Of a stretch of DNA of 27,052 nucleotides, positions 7,670 through 14,586 are shown in pieces; within the stretch, counting starts at the first letter, position 1, and each line of letters starts with the position of its first letter. The DNA lies in the NCBI GenBank assembly GCA_023229825.1, contig JALNYN010000016.1:1-27052 (forward strand). Reading direction: 5' to 3'. The position numbers and the translations under genes were made by a program. The stretch is from Minisyncoccota bacterium. GTDB lineage: Bacteria; Patescibacteriota; Minisyncoccia; Phycocordibacterales; CAIJYI01. The notes below the pieces were generated by a model. The model did not search any database. It worked only from the letters and a program-made list of their open reading frames with translations, and was not told the DNA's origin.

Positions 7670-7711
7670 ATCAACCGCAAATTCTAGCATATGCTAGAAT
7701 TTGCGGTTGAT
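7670..7711. terminator. Perfect 42-bp palindrome between elp3 and pckA
   Basis: Arms of 21 nt (7670-7690 and 7691-7711) are exact reverse complements with no spacer, centred on AGCAT|ATGCT. On the minus strand it is followed by ATTTTTTGAG, so it can act as a backup terminator for pckA. On the plus strand it lies 66 nt after elp3 without a U-tract. It may equally be a mobile palindrome. Confidence 0.6.
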
Positions 7712-7736
7712 GGACGGGAGGAAATTTTTGATTTAT

Positions 7737-7764
7737 AAAAACCACCCCGACATGATCGGGGTGG
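7737..7764 (-). terminator. Rho-independent terminator of pckA
   Basis: On the minus strand, a 9-bp stem (CCACCCCGA / TCGGGGTGG, + coordinates 7742-7764, 5-nt loop) is followed by TTTTTATAAAT. It lies about 65 nt after the pckA stop codon. Confidence 0.85.
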
Positions 7765-7827
7765 GGAACTTTGTGTTTTTATTTTTTGCTTAACCCGCTC
7801 TGTGCAGACAAAGCCATGATGGTTTTA

Positions 7828-9423
7828 TTATAAACGGGGACCGGCGGCGCGAATTTCTTCAGGAAGATCCGAGAATTTTTCGTTGTGATTTTCCCGATAG
7901 AAACCGATAAGCTTTTCACGCAGCGCGTGATAAGCCTCTTTGTTTTCCCATGCGTTTTCCGGGTCGAGCAATTCGTCTTCAATTCCATCCACGTGGGTCG
8001 GAATATTAAGATTCAGTTCGATAAGATGCTTGGTAGGAACTTGATCCAATTCGCCGCTCAGTGCAGCGTTCAGTAGATTCCTTGTTAACTGGAGCGGGTA
8101 TCTGTGTCCACCTTCGCCTTCCGATCCTCCGAAGTATCCGGTATTGACAAGCCATACTTTTGGCTCATATGTATCCAGATTTTTCTTAAAGAGGTCGATG
8201 TAAATTTCGTAGTGGAGAGGATAGAATGCGGCTCCATATCCGAAACTGAAGTTATGTTTTACTTTCCCTTTTTTTTGTCCCATAACCGTGCCGGCACCTT
8301 CAGATGTATAGGCATTGGCATAATGATAGAGTGCCTGCTCCTTTGAAAGAACAGAGATCGGCGGCATGATTCCGTAAGCGTCTTTTGTGAGAAAAACGAT
8401 ATTTACGGGATGTCCGTCCCTGCTTCCTGGCATTCTATTTTCGATATGAGACAGGTCGTACGATATCCGAACGTTTTCGATTCTCGGATGGTGTAAAATC
8501 GGCTCGTTATCCTTTACTAGATCAGCATTCTCGATAATGGCACCATTGAAGATGGCGTTGTAAATATCGGGCTCTGTTGCAGGAGAAACGCCGATACCTT
8601 TCGCGTAACATCCCCCTTCGATATTGCATATGCCTTCGGGTGTCCAGACGTGTTCATCATCCCCGATCAATGATTTTTCCGGATCAGCTGACAACGTCGT
8701 TTTACCCGTTCCGGATAGCCCGAAGTATATTGTAGTTTCTCCTATCGCACTGACATTTGCCGAACAGTGCATGGTGAGGTAGCCTTCCAGAGGTAGGACG
8801 ACATTCATTGCAGTAAAGAGTGCTTTTTTCATTTCTCCGCCGTAGTGCATACCGGCAAGCAGTATCCTTTTATTGGTGAAGTCAATGAATATTCCGCGTC
8901 CTTCTTTCACGCCATATTTTTCATGATATTTTTCATCAAGCAAGAAGGAAGGGTCATTGAGAATCGTCCATTCTTCAGCATAATTTAAATTCATCCGTTT
9001 TTGAAGCTCAATGAACATATTCAATGCAAATAACATATGCCACGCATAATGTGTATATACTTTGAGTGGTCTCGCATGATTGGTATTCGCTATGGCGTAA
9101 AGTTCCGAAAAGAACATCGGGTTCTGTGCGTTCTTTGCGTGAAGAAGCGCATCTTGCCACACTTGGTCAAATACGTTCGGATCAAAACCCTGATTGAGTT
9201 TATTGTTCCAGTTAATGAATTCGTCGTATTTTGAGCCCTTAATGAAAAAACGAGCATCCTGCGAACGTCCGGTTCTTGCTCCGGTCATTACGCGTATTGC
9301 ACCATTTTTCGAATATCTCGCCTGGGTGACGCCCTCGGTTTCATATTTCAAACAGTGCCCGGACAGTTCGTTTCTTCCCATTGTAACAATAGGGATATCG
9401 TCTGTAGTAAGTATATCCGTCAT
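7828..9423 (-). CDS. pckA: Phosphoenolpyruvate carboxykinase (ATP)
   Basis: A 531-residue ATP-type PEPCK that interconverts oxaloacetate + ATP and PEP + CO2 + ADP in the cytosol. Family motifs are in order: TGRS substrate Arg loop (51-54), YGGEMKK (194-200), MHCSANV, P-loop GLSGTGKTT (235-243), metal site IGDDEHVW (253-260) and the EGGCYAK segment. The segment aligned with the E. coli GTERG motif that carries the catalytic Arg333 instead reads GTVMGQKKGK, so that arginine is missing or displaced. A Shine-Dalgarno TAGGAG lies 5 nt before the ATG, in contrast to the leaderless neighbours. In a reduced genome the enzyme may link C4 acids to glycolysis or replenish PEP or ATP. Its terminator is at 7737-7764. 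Confidence 0.95.
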   Translation of the reverse strand: MTDILTTDDIPIVTMGRNELSGHCLKYETEGVTQARYSKNGAIRVMTGARTGRSQDARFFIKGSKYDEFINWNNKLNQGFDPNVFDQVWQDALLHAKNAQNPMFFSELYAIANTNHARPLKVYTHYAWHMLFALNMFIELQKRMNLNYAEEWTILNDPSFLLDEKYHEKYGVKEGRGIFIDFTNKRILLAGMHYGGEMKKALFTAMNVVLPLEGYLTMHCSANVSAIGETTIYFGLSGTGKTTLSADPEKSLIGDDEHVWTPEGICNIEGGCYAKGIGVSPATEPDIYNAIFNGAIIENADLVKDNEPILHHPRIENVRISYDLSHIENRMPGSRDGHPVNIVFLTKDAYGIMPPISVLSKEQALYHYANAYTSEGAGTVMGQKKGKVKHNFSFGYGAAFYPLHYEIYIDLFKKNLDTYEPKVWLVNTGYFGGSEGEGGHRYPLQLTRNLLNAALSGELDQVPTKHLIELNLNIPTHVDGIEDELLDPENAWENKEAYHALREKLIGFYRENHNEKFSDLPEEIRAAGPRL

Positions 9424-9571
9424 TTTGACTCCTATGTCGTTTGTTTAACCATCTTGTAAAAGGACAAGACGCCGGTTGGAATGGTAGCATATTGTTGAAC
9501 AAAAAGCAAGAATGGGGTGAAATGTTGCCGGTGGTTTTTAATATTTTTTTCATATGGTGTATGATAAGGCC

Positions 9572-10186
9572 ATGCAGGAAAAGATGAGTAATAATTTCTA
9601 TCTGATCGGGATCGACGAAGCGGGGCGCGGACCTCTTGCGGGGCCGGTGGCGGTCGGGGCTGTCTGCGTCGCCATAGATGATGAAGATTTTAAAATCTTT
9701 TCGCATGGAGTCCGCGATTCAAAATTGCTTTCGGCAAAGCAAAGGGAAGAATGGTTTCAAAAGATCCTCTTGCAGACACAGAAAGGAAAGTTTTCTTTTT
9801 CAGCGGCTTTTTCGAGCGCGGACATGATCGATACGGAAGGCCTCACGAATGCCATACGTCATGCACTCGCTTCTGCGTTAAGCAAGCTCAAATGTAAACC
9901 GGAGGACACGCTTATATTGCTCGACGGCGGACTTCGGGCACCCAAAAGATATCCGAATCAAATAACCATTATCCGCGGTGACGACATCCAGCCTATCATC
10001 TCTTTTGCCTCGATAGCTGCGAAAGTGTTGCGCGACAAAAAAATGATCGCTCTCGCTAAAAAATACCCGGAATACGGCTTTGAAAGACACAAAGGATATG
10101 GAACGAGAGAGCATTATGAAATGATCGCGAAGCACGGAATACTGGAGGGAATACATCGGAAAAGTTTTCTCGGAATCGTGGAGTAA
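9572..10186 (+). CDS. rnhB: Ribonuclease HII
   Basis: A 204-residue protein that cleaves the RNA strand of RNA-DNA hybrids, including single ribonucleotides in DNA. The DEDD catalytic set is visible: GIDEAGRGPLAGPV near the N-terminus (Asp and Glu), LLDGG, and the region after ASIAAKVLRDK. KGYGTREHYE closes the domain. Three in-frame ATGs exist (9554, 9572, 9584). I chose 9572 because TATGAT (9560-9565) lies exactly 6 nt before it, matching the leaderless pattern here, and because 9554 adds residues that no RNase HII needs. It is divergent from pckA. Confidence 0.93.
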   Translation: MQEKMSNNFYLIGIDEAGRGPLAGPVAVGAVCVAIDDEDFKIFSHGVRDSKLLSAKQREEWFQKILLQTQKGKFSFSAAFSSADMIDTEGLTNAIRHALASALSKLKCKPEDTLILLDGGLRAPKRYPNQITIIRGDDIQPIISFASIAAKVLRDKKMIALAKKYPEYGFERHKGYGTREHYEMIAKHGILEGIHRKSFLGIVE

Positions 10187-10218
10187 ATAATTGACCACGG
10201 TGCGCTGACTTACCGATT

Positions 10219-10299
10219 CGTCATTCCGGCCCGCGAGCCGGAATCCACGTTTATTCGCACGACGACGTGGATACCGGATCCCTGTCCGGTATTACGACG
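10219..10299. repeat. BIME-like composite repeat, second copy
   Basis: Hairpin 1 is ATTCCGGC / GCCGGAAT (10223-10230 and 10237-10244). Hairpin 2 is ATACCGGA / TCCGGTAT (10271-10278 and 10285-10292). They are linked by ATCCACGT and ACGTGGAT in inverted orientation, with CGTCAT at the left end. This is the plan of the element at 635-710. The stretch after it (10360-10395) contains short AGCTAT/AGCTTT repeats of unknown meaning. Confidence 0.75.
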
Positions 10300-10395
10300 G
10301 GGTGTTGCGAAATACCAATGTCATTCTTTTTATATCTTCGTAATTGTCTAAAAACTACAAGCTATCAGCTATAAGCTTCGCAAAAAGCTTTACTC

Positions 10396-10424
10396 TTGCA
10401 TTTTCTTGAATTTTACGCTATATT
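10396..10424 (+). promoter_or_regulatory. Promoter of rpmF
   Basis: TTGCAT (10396-10401), 17-bp spacer, TATATT (10419-10424), then 9 nt to the ATG at 10434, giving a leader of at most a few nucleotides. The relA promoter uses the same TTGCAT hexamer and spacing. Confidence 0.5.
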
Positions 10425-10433
10425 ATTTGTACT

Positions 10434-10670
10434 ATGGTAGTACGAATGAGACATACGCGAGCACATACGGCGAACAGACGCTCTCACCACGCGGTGACGG
10501 GTCCGAGATTGTCGGAATGCTCCAAATGCAAATCGGTTCATGTGAAGCACCACGCTTGCGGGGTTTGCGGAACGTACCGCGGAAAAGCAGCTTTGAATGT
10601 CATGAAGAAAGTAGAAAAGACAGCAAAGAAGCTCGAGAAAACGGGAAAAGCCGAGAAGTCAGAGAAATAA
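10434..10670 (+). CDS. rpmF: 50S ribosomal protein L32
   Basis: A 78-residue basic protein. The N-terminus MVVRMRHTRAHTANRRSHHA is of the type seen in Patescibacterial L32. Four zinc-binding cysteines appear as a CSKC pair and a CGVC pair about 12 residues apart. The Lys/Glu-rich tail (EKTAKKLEKTGKAEK) is longer than in most bacteria. It binds 23S rRNA in the large subunit. It heads the cluster L32-NusB-RNase III, which couples ribosomal protein, rRNA antitermination and rRNA processing functions. Confidence 0.92.
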   Translation: MVVRMRHTRAHTANRRSHHAVTGPRLSECSKCKSVHVKHHACGVCGTYRGKAALNVMKKVEKTAKKLEKTGKAEKSEK

Positions 10671-10769
10671 ACCCGCCATCGCTCTAACGAGCCGTGGAGG
10701 CAATGGAACACACGTTTTACGTTTTTCAGTTGAACTATAAGTTAGTACATTAAAAGTGTATTGTATACT

Positions 10770-11678
10770 ATGGCAAACAGGCACCTTTCAAGATCGATAG
10801 TCCTTCAAGCACTCTTTGAGTGGGACTTTCGTGACAAAAAAGATGAGACGATCGAAGACGTGATGAATCGGGATATCGAGGAGTTTGCTCCCGGTCTTTC
10901 CGATCTGTCTTTCATCAAAGAGCTCACTTTAGGTGTCGTGAAAAAAAACGAAGTTCTTGATTCCATTATTTTAAAGGCCGCCCCTGAGTGGCCTCTTGAG
11001 CGAATCTCAGTTGTCGATCGCAACATCCTGCGCATCGGCCTTTTTGAGCTTCTTTTTTCCGATCACTCCGATGTTCCGCCGAAAGTCGCCATCAACGAGT
11101 CTATCGAACTGGCAAAAACATTCGGAGGCGAAACGAGCGGCAAATTTGTCAACGGCGTTTTGGGTGCCGTATACAAAGAGCTCGGCGAACCGGGAAAGGA
11201 TGATATCGGTAAAAAACGAAATCAAAACGTTCCGCGCGAACAGCTTCCTCTCAAACAGCTTGCCGGTGCGGTAGTCTACGCCAAGCACGAAGGTGAGATC
11301 TATCTCGCTTTCGTTCATGATATTTTTGGACACTGGACGCTTTCAAAAGGGAAGATCGACGGCGATGAAACGACCGAAGCCTGTGCGATCCGCGAACTCA
11401 AAGAGGAGATAAACGCCGATATAACGATCAAACAAAAACTCGGAGAAAACGAATATATCGCCAACAGTCCCGATCTTGGCAGATATCGGAAGAATGTCTG
11501 TTATTTTCTCGCAGAAGCCCCTTACGGTGAACTCCGATTGGAAGAAGAAAAAGGCGGTCTCGATGATGTGCGTTGGTTCAAAATAACCGATATCGCCGAC
11601 CTCAATTTTTACGATGATATTTTGCCGATCATAACAAAGGGAGTGGAAGTGTTGCTGGGGAAAGAGGCCGAAAAGTAA
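10770..11678 (+). CDS. nusB: NusB antitermination factor fused to a Nudix hydrolase
   Basis: A 302-residue two-domain protein from ATG 10770. Residues 1-138 are a NusB fold: SRSIVLQALFEWDF at the start, then ISVVDRNILRIGLFELLF, VAINESIELAKTFGG and KFVNGVLGAVYKEL at the end. NusB binds boxA RNA with NusE (S10) during rRNA transcription. After a charged linker (139-163) residues 164-300 form a Nudix domain with the box G194-x5-E200-x7-R208-E-L-x-E-E. All catalytic acidic residues are present, but the usual Gly near the end of the box is Asn215. Nudix enzymes hydrolyse nucleoside diphosphate derivatives; the substrate is unknown. The usual NusB length is about 140 residues. An upstream TTG (10761) is possible but adds nothing conserved. 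The stop codon opens an A-rich repeat. Confidence 0.92.
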   Translation: MANRHLSRSIVLQALFEWDFRDKKDETIEDVMNRDIEEFAPGLSDLSFIKELTLGVVKKNEVLDSIILKAAPEWPLERISVVDRNILRIGLFELLFSDHSDVPPKVAINESIELAKTFGGETSGKFVNGVLGAVYKELGEPGKDDIGKKRNQNVPREQLPLKQLAGAVVYAKHEGEIYLAFVHDIFGHWTLSKGKIDGDETTEACAIRELKEEINADITIKQKLGENEYIANSPDLGRYRKNVCYFLAEAPYGELRLEEEKGGLDDVRWFKITDIADLNFYDDILPIITKGVEVLLGKEAEK

Positions 11679-11800
11679 AAAGGAAAATTGAAAAAAGAAA
11701 AACTACAACCAAAAATTAAAAAGTCTGGAACCGATTGTTGTAACTTTTTAATTTTACCTTGTTGTTTTTAATTTTTCATTTTTACTTTTTAATTTTATAA
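11675..11800. repeat. A/T-rich imperfect inverted repeat, copy 2
   Basis: Left arm about 11675-11722, starting in the stop codon of nusB; right arm about 11743-11797, nearly identical to the right arm of copy 1 (4570-4622). It fills the nusB-rnc gap and may form a weak terminator-like hairpin ending in T runs. Confidence 0.7.
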
Positions 11801-11819
11801 AAATTAAAAAATAAATTTT

Positions 11820-12527
11820 ATGTCTCCCGATTTTACACGTTTTGAATCCGAAACCGGTATTACTTTTAAAGACAAAAAGATCCTCCGGGAAGCGTTCACA
11901 CACCGTTCGTATTTGAACGAATCAAAAGAAAAAGGTCTTTTGCATAATGAGCGTCTCGAGTTTCTTGGGGACGCGGTTTTGGAGCTGGTTTCCACCGATT
12001 TCCTTTTCAAAAAATATCCGAACGAGCCGGAAGGAACACTTACGGCGTATCGCGCGGGATTAGTGAATGCAAACATCCTTTCGGGGATCGCGCTTGATCT
12101 GCACCTCGGCGAAATGCTCTTGCTCTCCAAGGGCGAAGCGAAAGACATCGGCAAGGCGCGGCAATATATTCTCGCCAATACCATCGAATCGGTGATCGGC
12201 GCGATCTATCTCGATCAGGGGTATGATGTGGCTGCGGATTTTATCGCGAAACACATTCTTATTCACACGGAAGAAGTGGTGGGAAAAGGCCTTTGGCAGG
12301 ACGCTAAGAGCTTGTTTCAGGAAAAAGCACAGGAACAATACGGCATCACACCCTCATATAAAGTTCTGGAAGAAACCGGCCCGGATCACGACAAGCAATT
12401 CAAGATCGGCGTGTACCTCGGGGAAAAACTCATGGGCGACGGCATCGGCCGTTCGAAGCAAGACGCCGAACAAATGGCGGCGAAGAATGTGCTGGAGAAT
12501 CACGAATGGAAGACGGGACGAAAATAG
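11820..12527 (+). CDS. rnc: Ribonuclease III
   Basis: A 235-residue double-strand-specific RNase that processes rRNA precursors and structured mRNAs. The endonuclease domain has the signature NERLEFLGDAVLE (43-55) with the metal-binding acidic residues, and the second acidic site in NTIESVIGAIYLDQG. The C-terminal dsRNA-binding domain runs from DAKSLFQEKAQEQYG to KQDAEQMAAKNVLE. Length is normal. The gene is third in the cluster with rpmF and nusB. Its stop TAG is the first part of a repeat that encloses the terminator. Possible targets for this enzyme are plentiful here, given the many long transcribed inverted repeats (inference). Confidence 0.95.
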   Translation: MSPDFTRFESETGITFKDKKILREAFTHRSYLNESKEKGLLHNERLEFLGDAVLELVSTDFLFKKYPNEPEGTLTAYRAGLVNANILSGIALDLHLGEMLLLSKGEAKDIGKARQYILANTIESVIGAIYLDQGYDVAADFIAKHILIHTEEVVGKGLWQDAKSLFQEKAQEQYGITPSYKVLEETGPDHDKQFKIGVYLGEKLMGDGIGRSKQDAEQMAAKNVLENHEWKTGRK

Positions 12528-12631
12528 AGAATAGAAAATTGATAATAGAAATGAAAAAATATCGGACATCATGTCCGATATTTTTTGTTCGTCGTTGCCA
12601 TTCTATTTTCTATTATCAATTTTCTATTCTC
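12525..12631. repeat. Heptad inverted repeat enclosing the rnc terminator
   Basis: Outer arms 12527-12550 and 12608-12631 are perfect 24-bp reverse complements built of 7-nt units (AGAATAG, AAAATTG, ATAATAG). They enclose the hairpin 12554-12586. The left arm begins in the rnc stop codon, and the right arm ends 9 nt before the relA stop codon. Confidence 0.85.
12554..12586. terminator. Bidirectional terminator between rnc and relA
   Basis: A perfect 15-bp stem, arms 12554-12568 and 12572-12586, loop TCA. It has A6 at the start and T6 at the end, so it can terminate both rnc (+) and relA (-). Confidence 0.9.
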
Positions 12632-12640
12632 GTTTGTCCG

Positions 12641-14110
12641 TCAAACCTTCGGCGGCAAGTTTTTTTCCTGCAGTGCGATACGAATATGCCGTTTTGCGAG
12701 CGTGGTTTTTGCACTTTCAAGCCATTTTCTTGTCGGGGTGACCGAGCGTTTCGTTTCGATCTCCACGATGTCGCCGTTATGAAGCGTGGTATCGATGCTG
12801 ACAAATTTTCCGTTCACCTTTGCACCGGAAATTCGATTGCCGATCTCGGAATGGATCGCGTAGGCAAAATCTATCGGGCTCGAACCTTCGGGCAAGTCTA
12901 TGACGTCGCCCTTTGGGGTAAAAAGAAAAACGCGATTCTCAAAGAAATCCACTTTCAGATGATCTAAAAATTCTCCCGTACGAGAAACGTTTTCCTGAAG
13001 CTCAACCAGCTGTTTGAACCATGCGTATTTTTTTCCGATGTCTTCAATGCGCGTCTTATCCTGCGTGATGCCTTCTTTGTAGCCCAAGTGCGAGGCGATA
13101 CCGTATTCCGCCTCACGGTGCATGTCTTCCGTGCGGATCTGAACCTCGATGATGCCGCCGTCGCCCGTGAATACCGTCGTGTGCAGGCTCTGGTAGCCAT
13201 TCGGCTTGGGGAAGGCGATATAATCTTTGATGCGCCCCGGAAGCGGGCGCCAGTTGGCGTGCACGATACCAAGGATGCCGTAACAATCAGCCACCGTAGG
13301 AACGATAACGCGAATCGCCATAAGGTCGTAGATCTTCGACATGTCCATCTTTTTTTCCACGAGCTTTTTGTAAAGACTATACGTGCCTTTCATACGGTTT
13401 GAGGTTCTGAATTGCTTGTATCCCGACTGAGCGATCTCTTTTTTGAGCGAGCGATAGAATTTTTCCAGCCGTCTTTTTATTTCTTCCTCCTTTTCTTTCA
13501 TCAGCGCCTTCACCAGTTTGTATTCATCGGGATAGGCATAAGGAAAAGAAAGTTCCTCCAGTCGATGACGGATGATACCCATTCCGAGGCGATAGGCGAG
13601 CGGGGCGTAAATTTCAAGCGTTTCCTGCGCGATCCTTTTTCGTTTTTCCGGAGGAACAAATTCAAGAGTGCTGACATTATGCAAGCGGTCGGCAAGTTTA
13701 ATGATGAGAACACGGATGTCGCGCGTGGTGGCAATAAATAGCTTTCTGAGTGATTCTACATGACGCTGTTCGCCGTGATATTTCAATTTACCGAGTTTTG
13801 TCACCCCTTCCACTAAAAAAAGAATTTCTTTACCGAACTGCGCCTCGAATTCTTTCGGAGTGATGTGGGTATCTTCGAGGGTGTCATGCAAAAGACCTGC
13901 CGCGATGACTTTCGTCTCCATTCGAAATTCCGCAAGGTTCATCGCGACGCGGAAACAATGATTGAAATACGGTTCGCCGGAAAAACGTTTTTGCTCCCCG
14001 TGCGCATGCAGAGCAAAATTATACGCTTTTGTAATGAGCGCTTTATTCTCATCCGTGGGATTCCGTAAGGCGGAGATCAGACTTTCAACTTTATTTTCGC
14101 TTTCGGGCAT
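12641..14110 (-). CDS. Bifunctional (p)ppGpp synthetase/hydrolase RelA/SpoT, short form
   Basis: A 489-residue protein with three domains. The HD hydrolase has H51, H75-D76 and E79-D80 (LLHDTLED) and ADRLHN near 144-149, so hydrolysis looks intact. The synthetase has IYDLMAIRVIV, PGRIKDYIAFPKPNGYQSLHTT and EVQIRTEDMHREAEYG, including the catalytic residues. A TGS domain follows (RVFLFTPKGDVIDLPEGSSPIDFAYAIHSEIG). The helical, zinc-finger and ACT domains of full-length Rel (about 730 residues) are absent, so ribosome-linked control may be reduced. It makes and degrades the alarmone that signals starvation. A leaderless promoter lies directly upstream, and the stop is TGA. Confidence 0.93.
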   Translation of the reverse strand: MPESENKVESLISALRNPTDENKALITKAYNFALHAHGEQKRFSGEPYFNHCFRVAMNLAEFRMETKVIAAGLLHDTLEDTHITPKEFEAQFGKEILFLVEGVTKLGKLKYHGEQRHVESLRKLFIATTRDIRVLIIKLADRLHNVSTLEFVPPEKRKRIAQETLEIYAPLAYRLGMGIIRHRLEELSFPYAYPDEYKLVKALMKEKEEEIKRRLEKFYRSLKKEIAQSGYKQFRTSNRMKGTYSLYKKLVEKKMDMSKIYDLMAIRVIVPTVADCYGILGIVHANWRPLPGRIKDYIAFPKPNGYQSLHTTVFTGDGGIIEVQIRTEDMHREAEYGIASHLGYKEGITQDKTRIEDIGKKYAWFKQLVELQENVSRTGEFLDHLKVDFFENRVFLFTPKGDVIDLPEGSSPIDFAYAIHSEIGNRISGAKVNGKFVSIDTTLHNGDIVEIETKRSVTPTRKWLESAKTTLAKRHIRIALQEKNLPPKV

Positions 14111-14116
14111 CTACCA

Positions 14117-14145
14117 ATTGTACCACATTTGACAAATAAATGCAA
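14117..14145 (-). promoter_or_regulatory. Leaderless extended -10 promoter of relA
   Basis: On the minus strand: TTGCAT (+ coordinates 14140-14145), 17-bp spacer ending in TGG, TACAAT (14117-14122), then 6 nt to the ATG. The TGG gives an extended -10. No Shine-Dalgarno site. Confidence 0.7.
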
Positions 14146-14154
14146 ACGTGTTCG

Positions 14155-14180
14155 AAAAAATCCAGGGCCAGACCCTGGAT
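14155..14180 (-). terminator. Probable terminator of the topA transcript
   Basis: On the minus strand: ATCCAGGG, 5-nt loop, CCCTGGAT (+ 14160-14180), followed by TTTTTTC. It lies about 390 nt after topA and just upstream of the relA promoter, so it insulates the two. Confidence 0.7.
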
Positions 14181-14255
14181 AAAAAATATGGCTTGGCTAA
14201 AGGTTTTTTGTCACTTCTGCGGCGGAAACGTCGCAGGTGTTTTTTTGTATCGTTG

Positions 14256-14387
14256 CCGGACAGAGGTTGTACCTCTGTTCATGACGTTTGTATCAATATA
14301 ACTTATGTTGTCCTTTTCGAATTTCGCAATTACGCATTATTCATGCTTTTATACAAATGTTTCGGACAGGGGTATAACCCCAGTCCG
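14256..14387. repeat. Convergent pair of GC-rich hairpin repeats (copies C and D)
   Basis: Copy C: GGACAGAGGT (14258-14267), loop TGT, ACCTCTGTTC (14271-14280). Copy D, reversed: CGGACAGGGGT, loop ATA, ACCCCAGTCCG (14363-14387). The outer sides carry GCCGG / CCGGC, and the inner sides carry GTTTGTAT and ATACAAATGTTT in inverted orientation. It lies in the 461-nt gene-free stretch 14111-14571, between topA and relA. Confidence 0.75.
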
Positions 14388-14412
14388 GCGAAAGAATGCG
14401 TAATTTTTATTG

Positions 14413-14545
14413 CCGGACGGGGTTTGTAACCCCGTTCATGATGTTTGTATAAAATCGATTATATAATAGCAGTTTCGAATCCCGCTATCACTTCTCGATT
14501 CGTGCTTCATCTAAACGTTTCGGACGGGGTCAGAGACCCCGTCCG
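14413..14545. repeat. Convergent pair of GC-rich hairpin repeats (copies E and F)
   Basis: Copy E: GGACGGGGTT (14415-14424), loop TGT, AACCCCGTTC (14428-14437). Copy F, reversed: CGGACGGGGTC, loop AGA, perfect complementary arm (14521-14545). The layout and inner sequence match pair C/D, lying 25 nt away in tandem. Together the two pairs fill most of the topA 3' region. Confidence 0.8.
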
Positions 14546-14555
14546 GCGACGTAAA

Positions 14556-14586
14556 ATCTATTCTCAACTTTCTATTTTCTATTTTC
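14556..14586. repeat. A/T-rich heptad repeat overlapping the end of topA
   Basis: On the minus strand the units read GAAAATAGAAAATAG, then AAAGTTGAGAATAG. The topA stop codon (TAG, 14572-14574 on the minus strand) and the codons for its last residues ENRK lie inside it. Confidence 0.7.

Noticed and set aside
10406..10687. Alternative frame overlapping rpmF
   Set aside because: The frame at 10434 encodes a clear L32 with zinc cysteines; the other frame is a shadow.
14148..14429. Plus-strand reading frame of 93 codons
   Set aside because: It runs through two GC-rich hairpin repeats and lacks a Shine-Dalgarno site and promoter. Composition is that of the repeats.
14256..14545. Repeats with regular spacing, possible CRISPR array
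   Set aside because: Units alternate in orientation and diverge; spacers are partly homologous to each other; no cas genes. The pattern is of paired hairpins.
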